This document shows positions 22,338 to 34,150 of a DNA stretch of 64,000 nt, one piece after another. Position 1 is the stretch's first letter, and each line of letters starts with the position of its first letter. The translations under genes and the position numbers were made by a program. Source of the DNA: Collybia mongolica (taxonomy: Eukaryota; Basidiomycota; Agaricomycetes; Agaricales; Clitocybaceae); assembly GCA_013420905.1 (NCBI GenBank), contig JAAXNY010000009.1:2542001-2606000 (forward strand), read 5' to 3'. The notes beneath the pieces were generated by a model. It made no database searches. It was given only the letters and a program-made list of their open reading frames with translations, and had not been told where the DNA came from.

Positions 22338-24738
22338 ATGGACCAGAATCTTCGCAAACAACCTCGCCTCCCAGACGATGAAGAGGACATAGAGACGAAA
22401 GAAATTCACATTCACGACACATCCACCACGGATCACCATGACATGTTAAACTCCTTGCCTTCCCCTGATGGAACTTACCGAAGACTCAAGGTATATTAAT
22501 TCACGATAATTTCCCCATTATTACCCCTGAATCGCAAAAATTGCAGAATAGACACGTTCAGCTCATTGGCATTGGTGGTATGTGCCCCGTGGTAAGATTC
22601 GCAATCTCCTAACCACGAACTCGATATTCCATGATAGGTACCATAGGGACTCTGCTGTTTATCCAGATTGGCTCCGGTCTGAGTAAGGGGGGACCAGGTA
22701 AAAAAACAACCACGACCTTGAGAGCAGAACTTCGTCTGAACTCCTTTCCGTTTCAGGTAGCCTTTTCGTGGCATTTATCATCTGGTCTACATTCATCCTG
22801 GCCCTCAACAACTGCCTATGTGGAGATCTTTCCCGACCTCTTATGTAACATCAAGCTGATATACACACGCTAGCAGAAATGGTTACATGGATTCCCATAT
22901 CTTCACCGTTTGTTCGTAACGTATACGCACGCTTGTTATCTTCATTAAATTCCGGTTACGTAGGTGCGGTTTGCCGACCGGTTTGTAGATCCTGCTCTCG
23001 GGTTCTGCGCAGGAGTGAATTTTTTCGCCCTTCAAGCCATCCTGATCCCGTTCGAGGTTGTAGCTTTCAACCTGGTACTCCAATTCTGGACAGATGCAAT
23101 ACCAACAGCCATAGTCGTAACGGCTGTATTGATCTCATGTATGTGGGCTTCGCTCATCACACTGAGCAATTCAACTGATGACGGATCTCTAGATGCTCTC
23201 CTAAATCTCTTTGCAGTTCAGTTCTATGGAGGTATGTCCGATCTTACGTTACTTTTACTCCTTAATCACAGTTGCTTCAGAATCAGAATTCTGGCTTTCT
23301 CTTGGAAAAGTCCTGCTTGCGATAGGCTTGATAGTATTCACATTCGTAACTATGGTTGGGGGAAATCCGTTGCATGACGCGTATGGGTTCCGGACGTGGG
23401 ATGGTGGGTGGGAATGTCCTTGAACTATGCACACCCCTCACTTTGTCCAACCTTAGCTTCAAAAGTACCAGGCACGCCGTTTGCAGAGTACCTGAAAACT
23501 GGCTCGTTGGGGCGTTTTCTTGGATTTCTGGCTTGCTTTATCCAGGCGTCTTTCACTATGGCAGGTATTTGAAGATCTCTGTTCAGTCGGTCAGATTACT
23601 CACTTATCAAAGGTCCTGATTATGTATCCATGTCCGCAGGAGAAGCGGAGTTTCCACGCCGCAGCATGCCCCAGGCCTTCTCCAGCGTTTATTATCGACT
23701 AACCACATTTTTCATCCTGGGAGCCCTATGTGTCGGTGTTATCGTACCATACTCAGACCCCGATCTTCTCAACGCCCTTTCCAATGCCCGCCCTGGAGCT
23801 GGATCATCTCCGTATGTGATCGGAATGGAACACATGAAAATTCCTGTCCTCCCACATGTCGTCAATGCCCTTATTCTCACCTCCGTTTACTCCTGCGGTA
23901 ACGGCTACGTATACACTTCTAGCCGCACATTGCTGGGGCTGGCCTTGGAGGGAAAAGCGCCCAAATTCCTGACTCGCTGCACACGGAATGGAGTGCCAAT
24001 CTATTGTGTTTGTACCTCACTTGCTATTTCTTTGTTGTGTGAGTAGCCACTAATACCGTCGAGGCCCAATGGTTGCTGAATCACCATAGCCTTCTTGCAG
24101 GTCTCCAATAATTCAGCTGTTGTACTTCAATGGTGGGTGTGTAATGTTCATCCATGTTATTCAAGTTGTCGAATGTTGTGACTTTTATAAGGTTTGTTAA
24201 CCTGGTCACCGCATCCCAACTGCTCAATTACACAATCATTTCGTTCACCTATATCCGATTCTTCAAGGTACGTGGACGTATGTCCAAGAATCGAATGCAA
24301 CGCGACGATTTATCGCTACAGGCTTTAAAAGCCCAAGGAATTCCTCGGGAGTCTTTACCGCATAAAAGCTTCTGGCAGCCATTCTGCGGGTAGGTCCCAC
24401 AGCGCTATCATCAACACTGACTCAAATCTCATATGCGTCAGATATTACTGCCTAGTAGGTACATTGACCATGGCGTTGGTCGGCGGGTATACTGTTTTCC
24501 TTCCCGGCCATTGGGACATCGCAGCGTTCCTCTTTTCGTACACTATGATGGCCGTGATACCACTTCTTTTCTTGTTTTGGAAAACCGTTTACAAATCAAA
24601 GGTTAGTATTATCCTTGTCACAATCAATGTATCACTTTTAACAGTAAGACACAGTGGCGAATACTTGAAGATGTGCGCTTTTTTGAAGAGGAGCGCAAAG
24701 TAGTTGACCAATACGAGCAACCTATTTTGAAGACCTAA
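22338..24738 (+). CDS. Amino-acid permease, copy 2 (AAT/YAT family)
   Basis: Paralogue of the preceding permease, with the same role. The N-terminal tail (MDQNLRKQPRLPDDEEDIE) is acidic and His-rich and differs from copy 1. The core is nearly the same: NRHVQLIGIGGTIGTLLFIQ, MVTWIPISSPF, FADRFVDPALGFCAGVNFF, GPDYVSMSAGEAEFPRRSMP, GLALEGKAPKFLTRC and LVGGYTVFLPGHWD. The stop TAA is at 24736-24738 after EQPILKT. The segment SSPF/VRFADRF is split by an intron at the same codon boundary in both copies, so the duplication came after the introns were in place. No broken exon was found. Confidence 0.88.
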
Positions 24739-24842
24739 CTATCACAAGCACCTTATGAAATGCTGCGGCGACAGGCTCTCCGGACGCTCTATGTAGAAAT
24801 AACAAATGAATTTTATTGATACATCTTCCAAAAGGAGTCAAA

Positions 24843-26112
24843 CTAAGCGGCGGCAGCAACTGTGGGTGGGTTCGCGGAATTACGGCCCTCCACACGAACA
24901 TCATAACCGTATCCACCGACAGGAGCCCCAGGAACATCTCCAGGCCCGTCGTAGTGCATTTTCGCGATATCGTAGTTGCCTACCATAACATCATTAGTTG
25001 TGCGTCACCGACAAAATAACCGAACATACCAATGAAGTTCCACCCATTTTCTTTAACGTGATAAAGATTACATGTATTCCCGGAGAAAGCGTCACGATGA
25101 CCGGCGGCGTAGATGCTTCGTCTCCCCAACTCTTGGGCCTCTTCGTCCGTGAGATCCCATCGATAACCTTGATCAAGAACACCATACGCGAATGTGCTTC
25201 CCGAACCGACTGAAAACAGGTCGCCCTTGAGGCGAGTGCCGTCGGAGTCGACGTAGAATACGGCAGGACCCTAATCACATATAATCAAGTAATGGTAATG
25301 GAATGCCCGGAAATGAACGTACTGTCTTATCCCAACCACAGATCATGGTTCCCTACCAAGCCCCTGGTTGTTGAGAGAAAGCCTTGATTAGCAGATGAAA
25401 TCCTGGCTTACCATGCTCAGGCCCATACCCTTGTATCCATACACCAAATTGCTTAAATATTTACTTGCAGCAGAAACAGAGATCCGTTCACGGTTTCTAA
25501 GCTCATGGAGCCGGCAATGTATACCAAGGTATGTTTCCCAGTATTGGCAATCAGCTGCATGGTGATGAAACTTGCAATGAAGTGACCTGTAGCATGGATG
25601 TTTTACGTACCAGCACCACCAGCCATGGTTCCGAGAAGATAAGGATTAATTTCGATAACCTTCTTCACAGTCCCGGATGCTATGCAAAACGCCCCGGGTC
25701 AGAAATGTAGAAAACAACACACATTGCTGCGTACCAACGTAGCTCCCCGCTGTTGCCCTTGAATCGACAGCAACGATGACACCACCCTGAAATCTAAAAG
25801 CTAGTGTGGTCGTTCCATGCTGAATCTTAATTCGACAGTTGGGGTCGGCATGATCATCCGTGTGAAGTCTTAGAAAAGCAGTAGGCTGAATAACAATCCA
25901 ATGTTAGAGGTATTGAAAAGAGATTTGAAAGAACTCACGTCTGCAACAGCAGGGATTGCGAAAGTGGGTACACCCTTCGCGAGACTGCCAAAACCTGCCT
26001 CTGAGCCCCACATCGCATCGGATATATCGTCTTCCTCGGATGCAAGGGCCTGTGCCTTTCGCAGTTGACTAGTAGCACTTGTCGTCGAAAAACGTTCCGC
26101 GAAGGTATTCAT
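24843..26112 (-). CDS. PRE2: 20S proteasome subunit beta type-5
   Basis: The chymotrypsin-like catalytic subunit of the 20S core. The start [19 protein letters not shown] at 26112 opens a propeptide. The mature N-terminus is at [14 protein letters not shown], with the active Thr codon at 25811-25813. The family residues [10 protein letters not shown] and [21 protein letters not shown] follow, then [35 protein letters not shown] and YHVKENGW. It ends in an Ala-rich tail at TAG 24843-24845. About seven introns are present, and one at about 25690-25740 falls just after the TVKKV codons. All catalytic residues seen (Thr1, Asp17, Lys33) are kept. The gene is certainly active by appearance. A dehydratase relic lies upstream on the same strand. 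Confidence 0.93.
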
Positions 26113-26399
26113 GGTGATACAGGAAGAGTAGACTGATCTAGAAGCTGACGCGGCCGCGTTGTTGCGCGTCCCGTTGACGGTTGTTTGGCAACGGCCCCAG
26201 AACGACTCTCCCGTGTTTCTTCTCCACACTGTTGGCTATAGAACACAAAGCCTATTTTTTCTATCCGAAAAATCTCTCCATCGTCACAGAACACGTCCCA
26301 TCCTCTTTGATCTATTAAATCCTGGTCTATCTCTCTTTGATATTCAGCGACGTCTTCCATGGATATTTTAAACCTCCCCGCAAATGACGAAGACCACAG

Positions 26400-27015
26400 G
26401 TCTCTTGCTGCCTACAGCCAATGATTACTCCGCCAAGCAACCCGCCGCCTCCTACACTACAGAATATAGCACCTGGTTTATCTGGGAGTGGGTAGAATTT
26501 ATGTGGACCAATGAACTATGACCGCTTATAAGACCGGGTCGTCATACGATGGGACCATGACACCTTGAGAGTTTGGATCAACGTTAGAAGTAAAGTGAAA
26601 GTGAGGAATATCAGTTTCCCGCTCACGACGTCTTTGGCAGCATTTAACGCCTCTGCGTAGCAGCGGCCGAACACGATAGCCTCTACCCCTTCACGTCGCG
26701 GAAGATCAATAATCCTCTGTGTAGCTCCCTCAAGAATGAGAACGCTACATCTAACTCCAAGGGCCCGTGCACTATGAGCTGCAGCGAGGCCTGCATTCCC
26801 GCTAACTAAGAATCCGCGTGTTTCCTTTGCCTTTCGGACAAATTGAGATACTCCCCGAAGATTGAATGAATGTGATGGATGTAAGTTCTATCGAGATCAA
26901 GGTAAATACTCAGCCACGATGTCGTGTAGAAAATTACGATGATCTTCACTTCAAGCATTAGATACGCAGATAATTGCAAGGCCTCAGATATGTGAGTGGA
27001 GTAGATCAAGGGAGG
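26400..27015 (-). pseudogene. Serine/threonine dehydratase (PLP type) relic
   Basis: A decayed, truncated member of the L-serine/threonine dehydratase family. The N-terminal exon reads PPLIYSTHISEALQLSAYL, but an in-frame TAG separates it from the nearest upstream ATG. An intron with intact borders leads to LHPSHSFNLRGVSQFVRKA. In active enzymes the motif is SFKxRG with the PLP-binding lysine; here that codon (26861-26863) is Asn. SGNAGLAAAHSARALGVR and EALNAAKDVV follow. After a second intron comes VMVPSYDDPVL, then a stop, a frame change at GHSSLV, and another at KPGAIFCSVGGGGLLGGVII. The C-terminal third is absent. The identification is firm because four separate family motifs occur in order. 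Confidence 0.85.
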
Positions 27016-27267
27016 CTCCTTCTAGGGATTCCCCATGTCCACTAATCCAGTCGTGGTGGTCGCTCGTGAATAAAACTATGACCGATCTTAAAAGATTATC
27101 AAACAGGGTTGTAGGAAGTCGGTTAAGTAGAGGTGTGTTCCTAATTCTCAGGTAAACCCGGTACGTAGCGTCCCGTCCGGAGATCTTCCAGGCGACGACC
27201 GTCAGAGGGGGGAAAGTGGTGAATCAAGATTTCAATTTTCCGTAGGAAGTGTCGGAATTGTTGAACA

Positions 27268-27816
27268 CTAATTGCTAAGTTCTTCGGGTATAAATGGTCG
27301 CAAGTTCTTGTCAAAATACTCTTTGGGTATCCCCTTCCTTATCCCATCCGTAATCCCCATGTTCATCCGGTGAATATATTCCTTGACTGGCTCGTGCTCT
27401 GTCACCCGTTTTTCATCAACATACACCAAGACATCAACAACTCGGGACAATGTGTCCCTTTTGCCATGTTCGTCCTCTGCGATGAAATCAACGGGCAAAA
27501 TCCGTTTTATATAACTTTCTGGAACTCCTTCAAAGCCATCCAGCAGTCGCTCATCGTCTGGAGTGAGTTCATACACAAGGCCATACACGATGTGGTCCTT
27601 GCAGGGTATAACGTTAGCGTAGCCGCGATCGTTGATAATCCATCTCCTAGTTTTATGAGGGACAGGTAGTTGTGGGTTGAATACGTTGGATACTGACCAG
27701 TCTTTCACCGAGGCAGAGCCAATGAATATGCTTCCTGGACATCGGCGCATCATCTGGTCGAGCCAGAGATTGCTGCCGAACCCAAAGTAGAGTGTCTTGG
27801 GTGTGATTTCATACAT
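27268..27816 (-). CDS. Gamma-glutamylcyclotransferase-like protein
   Basis: Likely acts on gamma-glutamyl peptides and releases 5-oxoproline, as in glutathione turnover. One exon of 182 codons from MYEITPKTLYFGFGSNLW. YFGFGSNLW is the substrate-binding loop (YGSNL type). The general-base Glu sits in GFEGVPESY (codon 27529-27531). WIINDRGYANVIPCKDHIVYG and YIHRMNMGITDGI are also typical. The length suits the family. It is divergent from SNU13, with 257 bases between start codons, so the two probably share a promoter region. No intron is needed, which is unusual in this window. The related ChaC branch is less likely because of the GFGSNLW form. Confidence 0.85.
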   Translation of the reverse strand: MYEITPKTLYFGFGSNLWLDQMMRRCPGSIFIGSASVKDWSVSNVFNPQLPVPHKTRRWIINDRGYANVIPCKDHIVYGLVYELTPDDERLLDGFEGVPESYIKRILPVDFIAEDEHGKRDTLSRVVDVLVYVDEKRVTEHEPVKEYIHRMNMGITDGIRKGIPKEYFDKNLRPFIPEELSN

Positions 27817-28073
27817 GATTTAATCTTATGCCCCGAGTCAAACGATGTGCAGCTTCGTCTTTGGCTAATTGACAGCAAGAGCCTGCTCTCGCAAATGGTA
27901 GTTGTCGGAGGCAGTATTTTCAGGGTCGACACGATCGTGATCAACGCTTCTTGGGCTGACGTAACAATTACTCGTTGGAATTTTTTTCTATCTGTCTCCC
28001 AAATCACTCGACCAAGGATCAACCAGACGTGAGGTCACCGACTCAGAAAAATACCACTTTCCAACAAATTACG

Positions 28074-28618
28074 ATGGCAGATGCTCGCGGAAAAGCCTGG
28101 CCTCTCGCTGATGCTGATCTTACGAACTCTGTAAGATTTTTTCAATCATAAACACTTAGGAATTATTCTAACCGCGACTGGCTTCAGATCTTGGAACTTG
28201 TTCAACAAGCTGGCCAGTATAAGCAACTGAAGAAGGGTGCTAATGAAGGTGCTCCCCGTCTTGCGCCCTATTGCACGGCACATACTGAGTTTGCTTCTGC
28301 TTCAGCCACCAAAACACTCAATCGCGGCATCGCAGAGTTCATCGTCTTGACTGCCGATACAGAACCCTTAGAGATTCTGCTCCACCTCCCTCTCCTTTGT
28401 GAAGAAAAGGTGTGCAAGATCTATCGTGTTAGAAGATAAATCTGACCACCTCCTTGTAGAACGTACCTTATATTTTTTTGCCATCCAAGGCTGCCCTCGG
28501 GCGGGCGTGCAATGTATCGAGGCCTGTCATTTCTGCTAGTGTCACCACTGGTGAATCAAAAGAACTCTCCAGCCAGATTACGACCATCAAGAACGCGATC
28601 GAGAAGCTCATGTATTAG
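28074..28618 (+). CDS. SNU13: Small nuclear/nucleolar RNP protein Snu13 (15.5K, L7Ae family)
   Basis: Binds kink-turns in U4 snRNA and box C/D snoRNAs, in the spliceosome and in the nucleolus. The start is [19 protein letters not shown] at 28074. Exon 2 gives [20 protein letters not shown]. The intron 28249-28305 is 57 nt long and open in frame. When it is removed the protein reads [19 protein letters not shown], as in all relatives. Read through, it would insert 19 foreign residues. Then come [38 protein letters not shown] and the end IEKLMY at TAG 28616-28618. The RNA-binding core is complete. Identification is very secure. Confidence 0.95.
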
Positions 28619-28959
28619 AGTGTACATAATAGTGGTTGAGAATTCATTGAGAACTTTTGTTCGTGCACACATGTTGTACTAGTAACTTCAATAGTGATCT
28701 AGAGGCCTGGACTAGTGTCAGAGTGGTATGGGCCGGGCTGATTTTGTTTTGGAGAGTTTTTGCTTTTGTAGCTCGGAAGCGCACGTGTTGTCCTGTGAGA
28801 GTCGGAAAGTTGCTTAGCGGGCAATAGTGCCCGACCTCCTCCAACCTCTCTTTCTCACTCGCCTTTCCATTTGTACTCCCATCTGTACCGGGACTATACC
28901 ATTTCCCCCAATTCCATAGATTCGGCTCCTCTCAACGCATACTGCGGCACCCGCTCGCT
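28619..28959. other. Spacer between SNU13 and the peroxidase
   Basis: About 340 bases with the SNU13 3' end and the peroxidase promoter. The last part is pyrimidine-rich, as is common before fungal start sites. I see no other feature. Confidence 0.45.
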
Positions 28960-31158
28960 ATGCTCCACTTTCGTTTTCGCTTCACCCTGGCTCTATGCCT
29001 ATTCGCCACATGTCTAGCCGCCGATTCACCGAATTACCAATGGCCATCACCACAGTACGACACCCTTGAGACACTTTTGTACGAAGGGCGCAGGGGTGAC
29101 GGTTCCAACTTGGCGTCTATACAGCATCCCTGCCGCAACAGACCAGACTCAAATGCTTCCATTGGCGGAGAATGGCTTCGTTTCGTGAGTCGTGTTTGAT
29201 CTACTTCAACATGAATAAATACGACTCATCTGTTAACTAAAGGCTTTTCATGATATGACAACTCACGACATCGCCGACGGGAGCGGGGGTCTCGACGGTT
29301 CACTTGTGTATGAGCTCGATCGGCCTGCGGTACGTTTATAAATATTCTATACCTCGAATAAACTCTTGATGAGGGACAGAACTTTGGGAATGCTTTCACC
29401 CGTAGCGTGTCCGACTTTGAAGTCTACCCCAATAAATACATATCTCGTGCGTTGCCTTGCCCTTTCGCGTTTAATGTTACACCTAAACTTGCTTGACCTT
29501 GCGTTCATCTTCAGGAGCTGATGTTATTGCAATCGCGGCCGTGTTCTCTGTTGCTTCTTGTGGTGGCCCCGCTATCCCTTTCCGCGGTGGTCGAATCGAT
29601 ACATGGCAGGCAGGCAAGATGGGAACTCCTGAACCCCAGGAGGATATTGCAACACATATGGATATCTTCCGGCGCGCTGGATTCAATGCTCAAGAAATGA
29701 TTAAAATGGTTGCATGTGGCCATACCATGGGTAGTGTTCGCAGTAGTGATTTTCCGGCCATGGTTCCGCCAGGTCCCAATCCTGCCGTTGACCAATTTAT
29801 CAATTTCGATTCGACTCCGGAGTTTGATAACCTGGTGTGAGTTCGAAATGTAGAATTAGTTGACGCAATTACTCACCCCTTATTTTACGCAGTGTCACCG
29901 AATATTTGGATGGAACAACAAAAAATCCATTGGTGATAGATGCGAACAAGACCATGGTTTCAGACTTGCGGATATTCTCCCTGGATTCTAACGATACCAT
30001 GCGGAGGTAGGAGATTTAGTTTCCTCTGGTGTATCTCTTCTTCTGACCATCGTGCAGCATTGCCCCCCCAGATGCCTTTACGACTGAATGTCGGAACATC
30101 TTGGAACGAATGATCAACGTTGTTCCACACGGTGTATCATTGACTCAGGAGATTACCCTTCTACCAGTCAAAGTCCATGATGTGCAACTCACCTTTGAGC
30201 GAAACAAATTTGTATTCAAGTCCTCTCTTCGCGTGCGTAAAATGGGTATTTAATATCATGGATATAACTCAGCCTTCTAATAGCTCCTGCAACCTATCGA
30301 CACAAAGTTGAATAAAGACCGCAAAGTCACAATACTATGGTGCGACCGGTACGGCGATGCTAAAGATTGCAAAGGTACCACCCGGACGTCCATCCCTTCC
30401 ACAACGCTCCAAGAAGACCCAGACCTGTCTCCGATGACGAAAAATCAGGGATATAATTTCGTCAACTACAACTTCATAGTCCCAATCGATGCTTCATTAT
30501 CTATCAGTAAGTTCTGGTTCGAGGTCGACGAGAAGGATGGTAAAGCCGCCACCGTGCACAACAACGGGGGCGACGGCTACATTGTGGAGCAGGATCAGGT
30601 TCTCTTCGTGCCAATGCTTAGTCGGGCAGATGCACACGCGATCACCAAGCGGGGCGGCTTCTCTGACTCAAATGACACGTTCACGAAAGCATACACTATC
30701 GTTGCTGCAGTGAGTTTTTTTCTGCCCGTTGCTATGTTCCGTATTTATCCATGTGAATTTAGGTTCGCGATGGAAGCAATCCCTCGCGGGTCTATGCGGA
30801 TGCCCACGATTTTGCCATTCATAAATTTCCAGCACCGCTCAATACAACTGTTGATTTAAAGCCCAACTCCTCAATACCTGCCACCGAAGGATATTCCTTC
30901 TACTCAGCAACTTTGAATGATGAAGGCTTCCAGTTAACGCTCGACATCCACAGTGTGGGGAGCGACGGCAAGACGTACACGGAAGACTTCAGACAAACCA
31001 CCTTCCTCGATAATACACCGTACTACCCGCCAACAACAGTGACGAATGCAGTCAAGTCGCCATCATCATCCTGGAGACTGATCGATGGCTGGCACACAAT
31101 CCGACAATCAATATGCGGATCCCTTGTCGTTGGACTATTCCTCAAGACACTGCTATAG
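28960..31158 (+). CDS. Secreted haem peroxidase with C-terminal extension and probable GPI signal
   Basis: A plant/fungal-type haem peroxidase acting outside the cell. MLHFRFRFTLALCLFATCLA is a signal peptide. The distal pocket is EWLRFAFHDMTTHD (RxxFH), with an intron between Phe and Ala. GSGGLDGSL and SRADVIAIAAVFSV follow. The proximal haem ligand His lies in MVACGHTMGSVR (about 29706-29741). After the peroxidase core (to about 29840) there is a long C-terminal part of some 350 residues, which I cannot assign to a named domain. It ends in a hydrophobic segment (CGSLVVGLFLKTLL) at TAG 31156-31158, as in GPI-anchored proteins. The lack of the usual Cys-rich pattern separates it from lignin and manganese peroxidases. 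The substrate is unknown. All seven or so exons join in frame. Confidence 0.85.
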
Positions 31159-32244
31159 TTTGGATAGGTTTGGATAAGTTTATTATCGATCGGACGATTG
31201 CACATGGACTACATATCTAGACGAATCTATATCATACAAAATCCTAATAGTATTGGTGAGATGTCAGCTAGACCCACTGAAATATGCACTTCTCAGGGGC
31301 AGAGTGGGGTTCCAAGGGTAATACTCCAGGTTCTGTTCGTCTTTGTGTTGATAAACCCGTACATCCTGAAACCAGAGTCTGAAGGTTGACTAGTTGACTT
31401 ATCAGGCCTTCGAAGACCCTGGTATACATTGCAGTTGACTGTTAATAGTCGTACGTTAGGCACATTGGACAGTGACATCAGGCACTCCTGAACAGCCTGC
31501 CCTTGTACTCCTCTCTGCACATTGATCTGATTTTGTTTCCGAACCTGGCCTTGTTGATGGATGTCAATAAACTATCTAACGCCTATCATGAGAAACTTCT
31601 CAGTCTGAGGTCAGAACGTTGAGCATGTGCTACTATAAGTATTAATCAAGACTCGGTCGACAATCACGATCATCATCATCATCGACATGGCGAAGCTTAG
31701 CATCATGATCAACTACATACAAGCAAACTATCACCTCCGTCCCTGCCAACTGTCATTTGACTCCCATTTTCCCTGTAGAACAACTACCAGATCGCGGAAA
31801 AACTCAGGCGCCGAGAATCGTCAGAAATATTTTCTATCAGAGGGTTGTCTCTCGTAGAAGTCCGGGGACAAGGGCAAACTCCATTCCGCCTACCTCGCCA
31901 TTTTGATAATACGTTTGCATCATCATGATTACTCTCTTGCGAATCTCGACCAAGACGTGTTGAAAATTTGGAATTTGTGACGTAGAAGCAAAGACCTCAT
32001 GGATTCCCGAGTTACCACCAAGCCAGTAGCAGGTCCCCGATGCCCACGCAACTACGTAGCTGACAGATCATATAAATAACACATTGGCAGTTGAGACTGT
32101 TTGCTTCCTGCTTCCTTTACGCGGTCGCATAGATCTCAAGGTCTGGCTAGCAACGGTTCATTAAAATACTTTTTTAAAGTATCGTTTGGGCGCACGCCAA
32201 GTCGGAAGAGGGTGCTTGGTGTCCATTGTGTTAATACATTTCTG
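31159..32244. other. Intergenic region between convergent genes
   Basis: About 1.1 kb. It contains a short ATC microsatellite (31669-31683). The minus strand is open without a stop from about 32062 to 31840 (some 75 codons, ending at TGA). It follows a good splice acceptor (TGATCTGTCAG) but has no start codon or partner exon that I can find, and no known family. It is best treated as non-coding unless transcripts say otherwise. Confidence 0.4.
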
Positions 32245-34150
32245 TCACTGATCCTGCCATTCGAATGACCCAACAATAGCCGTTTTCCCAACGACAGACC
32301 CTTGATTAGGCGCAAGGATTGTCATTTTTCGATGCGCGATATCGATATTTGTTCTAGAACACACCGACAAGATTAATAACGCGCGAGATGAAAGTGTTTA
32401 GACGCATGCTAACGCACACAATGAGGAATCCAGTGACGGTTAAGTCAAGTATCTCTTCATCATACCGCTCATTTTCATCCGGATTTGGAGGTGCGAGGAT
32501 GGCAAGTACTGCGTTAAGAAGTCCGGAACCAGGCTGGGCAGGGTCAATTGAGACAGGTTGCATCTCTGACACCACTCGTGCTGCACCGATGGGCAGCGCC
32601 GAAGACGGCGCCATCGTTTCTAAAGAAAAACATGAAGATGACGGTATGATATTTGAAAAAAAAAAAGATCATACCTGCTCCAATTCGGAATATTGATAGA
32701 TCATCGAAGTTGATGACAGTGGACGACGGCGACAAAACAAGATCAGTCAGCGCCTCACCACCCAATGTGGCGGAGGTAATTCCTGCTGGTGCCTGAATGA
32801 TTTGACCATACATGTAAGTATGGAGCTGATAATTGTGCACCCGCTCCCGATAACTGTGGTCTAATTCCACGACCTGAACATCAATTCAGTACGAAAGAGT
32901 AAAAGATGAAATGTTGACTCACGCCACCAGATTTGGGGATCTTCACAACTGTCAAGTAAGCACCATATGTGCGCTGCATCTCGACATTTAGCTTCTCGTG
33001 ACCCACAATGAGTATGACATTGACTGCGAAGACATCGTTCTAGCTATGATTAGAAGGAGTTGATATGGAGAGCGCGCCTTTGAAGGCATCCACACACGCC
33101 TTGATAAGTTTCTGTCGGTGCTCACTCGCACTGGGTCCAGAGGCAAACGAGGACGGAGTATCGATGATGAGTCCAGATATTCGACCTGAAACTAGTTGAG
33201 CTAAGCCAAGTTTTCGAGCCACAAAGAACCCACCTTCAGCATCAACGTCATACTTTTCGCTGACATTTTCCCCCATATTGCGGATGAGCCTATCCATCAA
33301 AAGAGGGTTACGCTTCGTTTCCGCATGTCCATACCAATAAACCAACGGCAGTAAGGCATTAGACGATAGTGCCGTCGGCGCCGACGTTGCAGCAGACCCT
33401 AAAGGGTTCGCAGGAGTACAAGTGGGTAAGGGGGAGTGAACGGGTGCAACTGATAAAGCGCCTGGAGCTGACCAACCACCCTACAAAAGGTTAGACTAAG
33501 ATTTTGTGAGGTGGGGGATACATGAAAACTGACCTCACTTGGGTCAACATTGACTAAAAGCGGCGACCATCCTTGTCCCGCTCGTACGGCATAGTTGATG
33601 AGGATCTTCGACACAGTCGTTTTTCCAGAATTTTCGGGGCCAAGAATTAGGACCCTTGGTGGTTCTGCCTTTGCAGACGGATCGTCACTATGGGCTGGTG
33701 ATCCATGGAGTGTTCTTAGTGCACGAACGCGCATTTGTTCAAATGCGATGTGCAGGTTGGCATAGGCAGCCATTGGAGTTTCTTCCGACACATATTCTGT
33801 AGATGGATGGCCAGCAACGTGCTTTCATTGGTGATGAAGATAAGGTCGAGCTGGACCAAGCGGGAGGCAAGTACTCATCTCTATCACACAACCTTGCCAT
33901 GTAAAAACTGCCGCCTTACACTCCGACCCAAATATGTAATATTTTCCTTCTGCAAGTTCCGCTCCAAAGACTTCAGCGTGGCCACGTACAAGCTAAAGAG
34001 GTACGTGGAATCAATGTATACAAAATGTGGTGTGGAAGTACCACATACCTTAATCGCGAGAGACGTGCCAGGATCCAATTCAAATCTGTACTCAGTCTCT
34101 GGTTCAAGTATCCATTCTTTGGCATCAACTGATTTGTCTTCAGAGGTCAT
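32245..34150 (-). CDS. CLP1: mRNA cleavage and polyadenylation factor Clp1
   Basis: An ATP/GTP-binding subunit of cleavage factor IA in pre-mRNA 3'-end formation, nuclear. The N-terminal beta domain reads EWILEPETEYRFELDPGTSL, then LVRGHAEVFGAELAEGK, YIFGSECKAAVFTWQGC and TEYVSEETPM. The P-loop is GPENSGKTTVSKIL (about 33605-33645). After it come LVNVDPSE, LPLVYWYGH, GLIIDTPSSFAS and VILIVGHEKLNVEM. The C-terminal domain ends SVVGKTAIVGSFEWQDQ, with TGA at 32245-32247, after a last intron whose donor splits a Val codon. Start ATG 34150. One early exon border near 33830 is unsure. The family is usually catalytically silent as a kinase in yeast, so polynucleotide kinase activity should not be assumed. 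Confidence 0.92.

Noticed and set aside
26109..26360. An 83-codon minus-strand frame before PRE2
   Set aside because: It ends three bases into PRE2 and has no resemblance to a family, so it is probably leader sequence.
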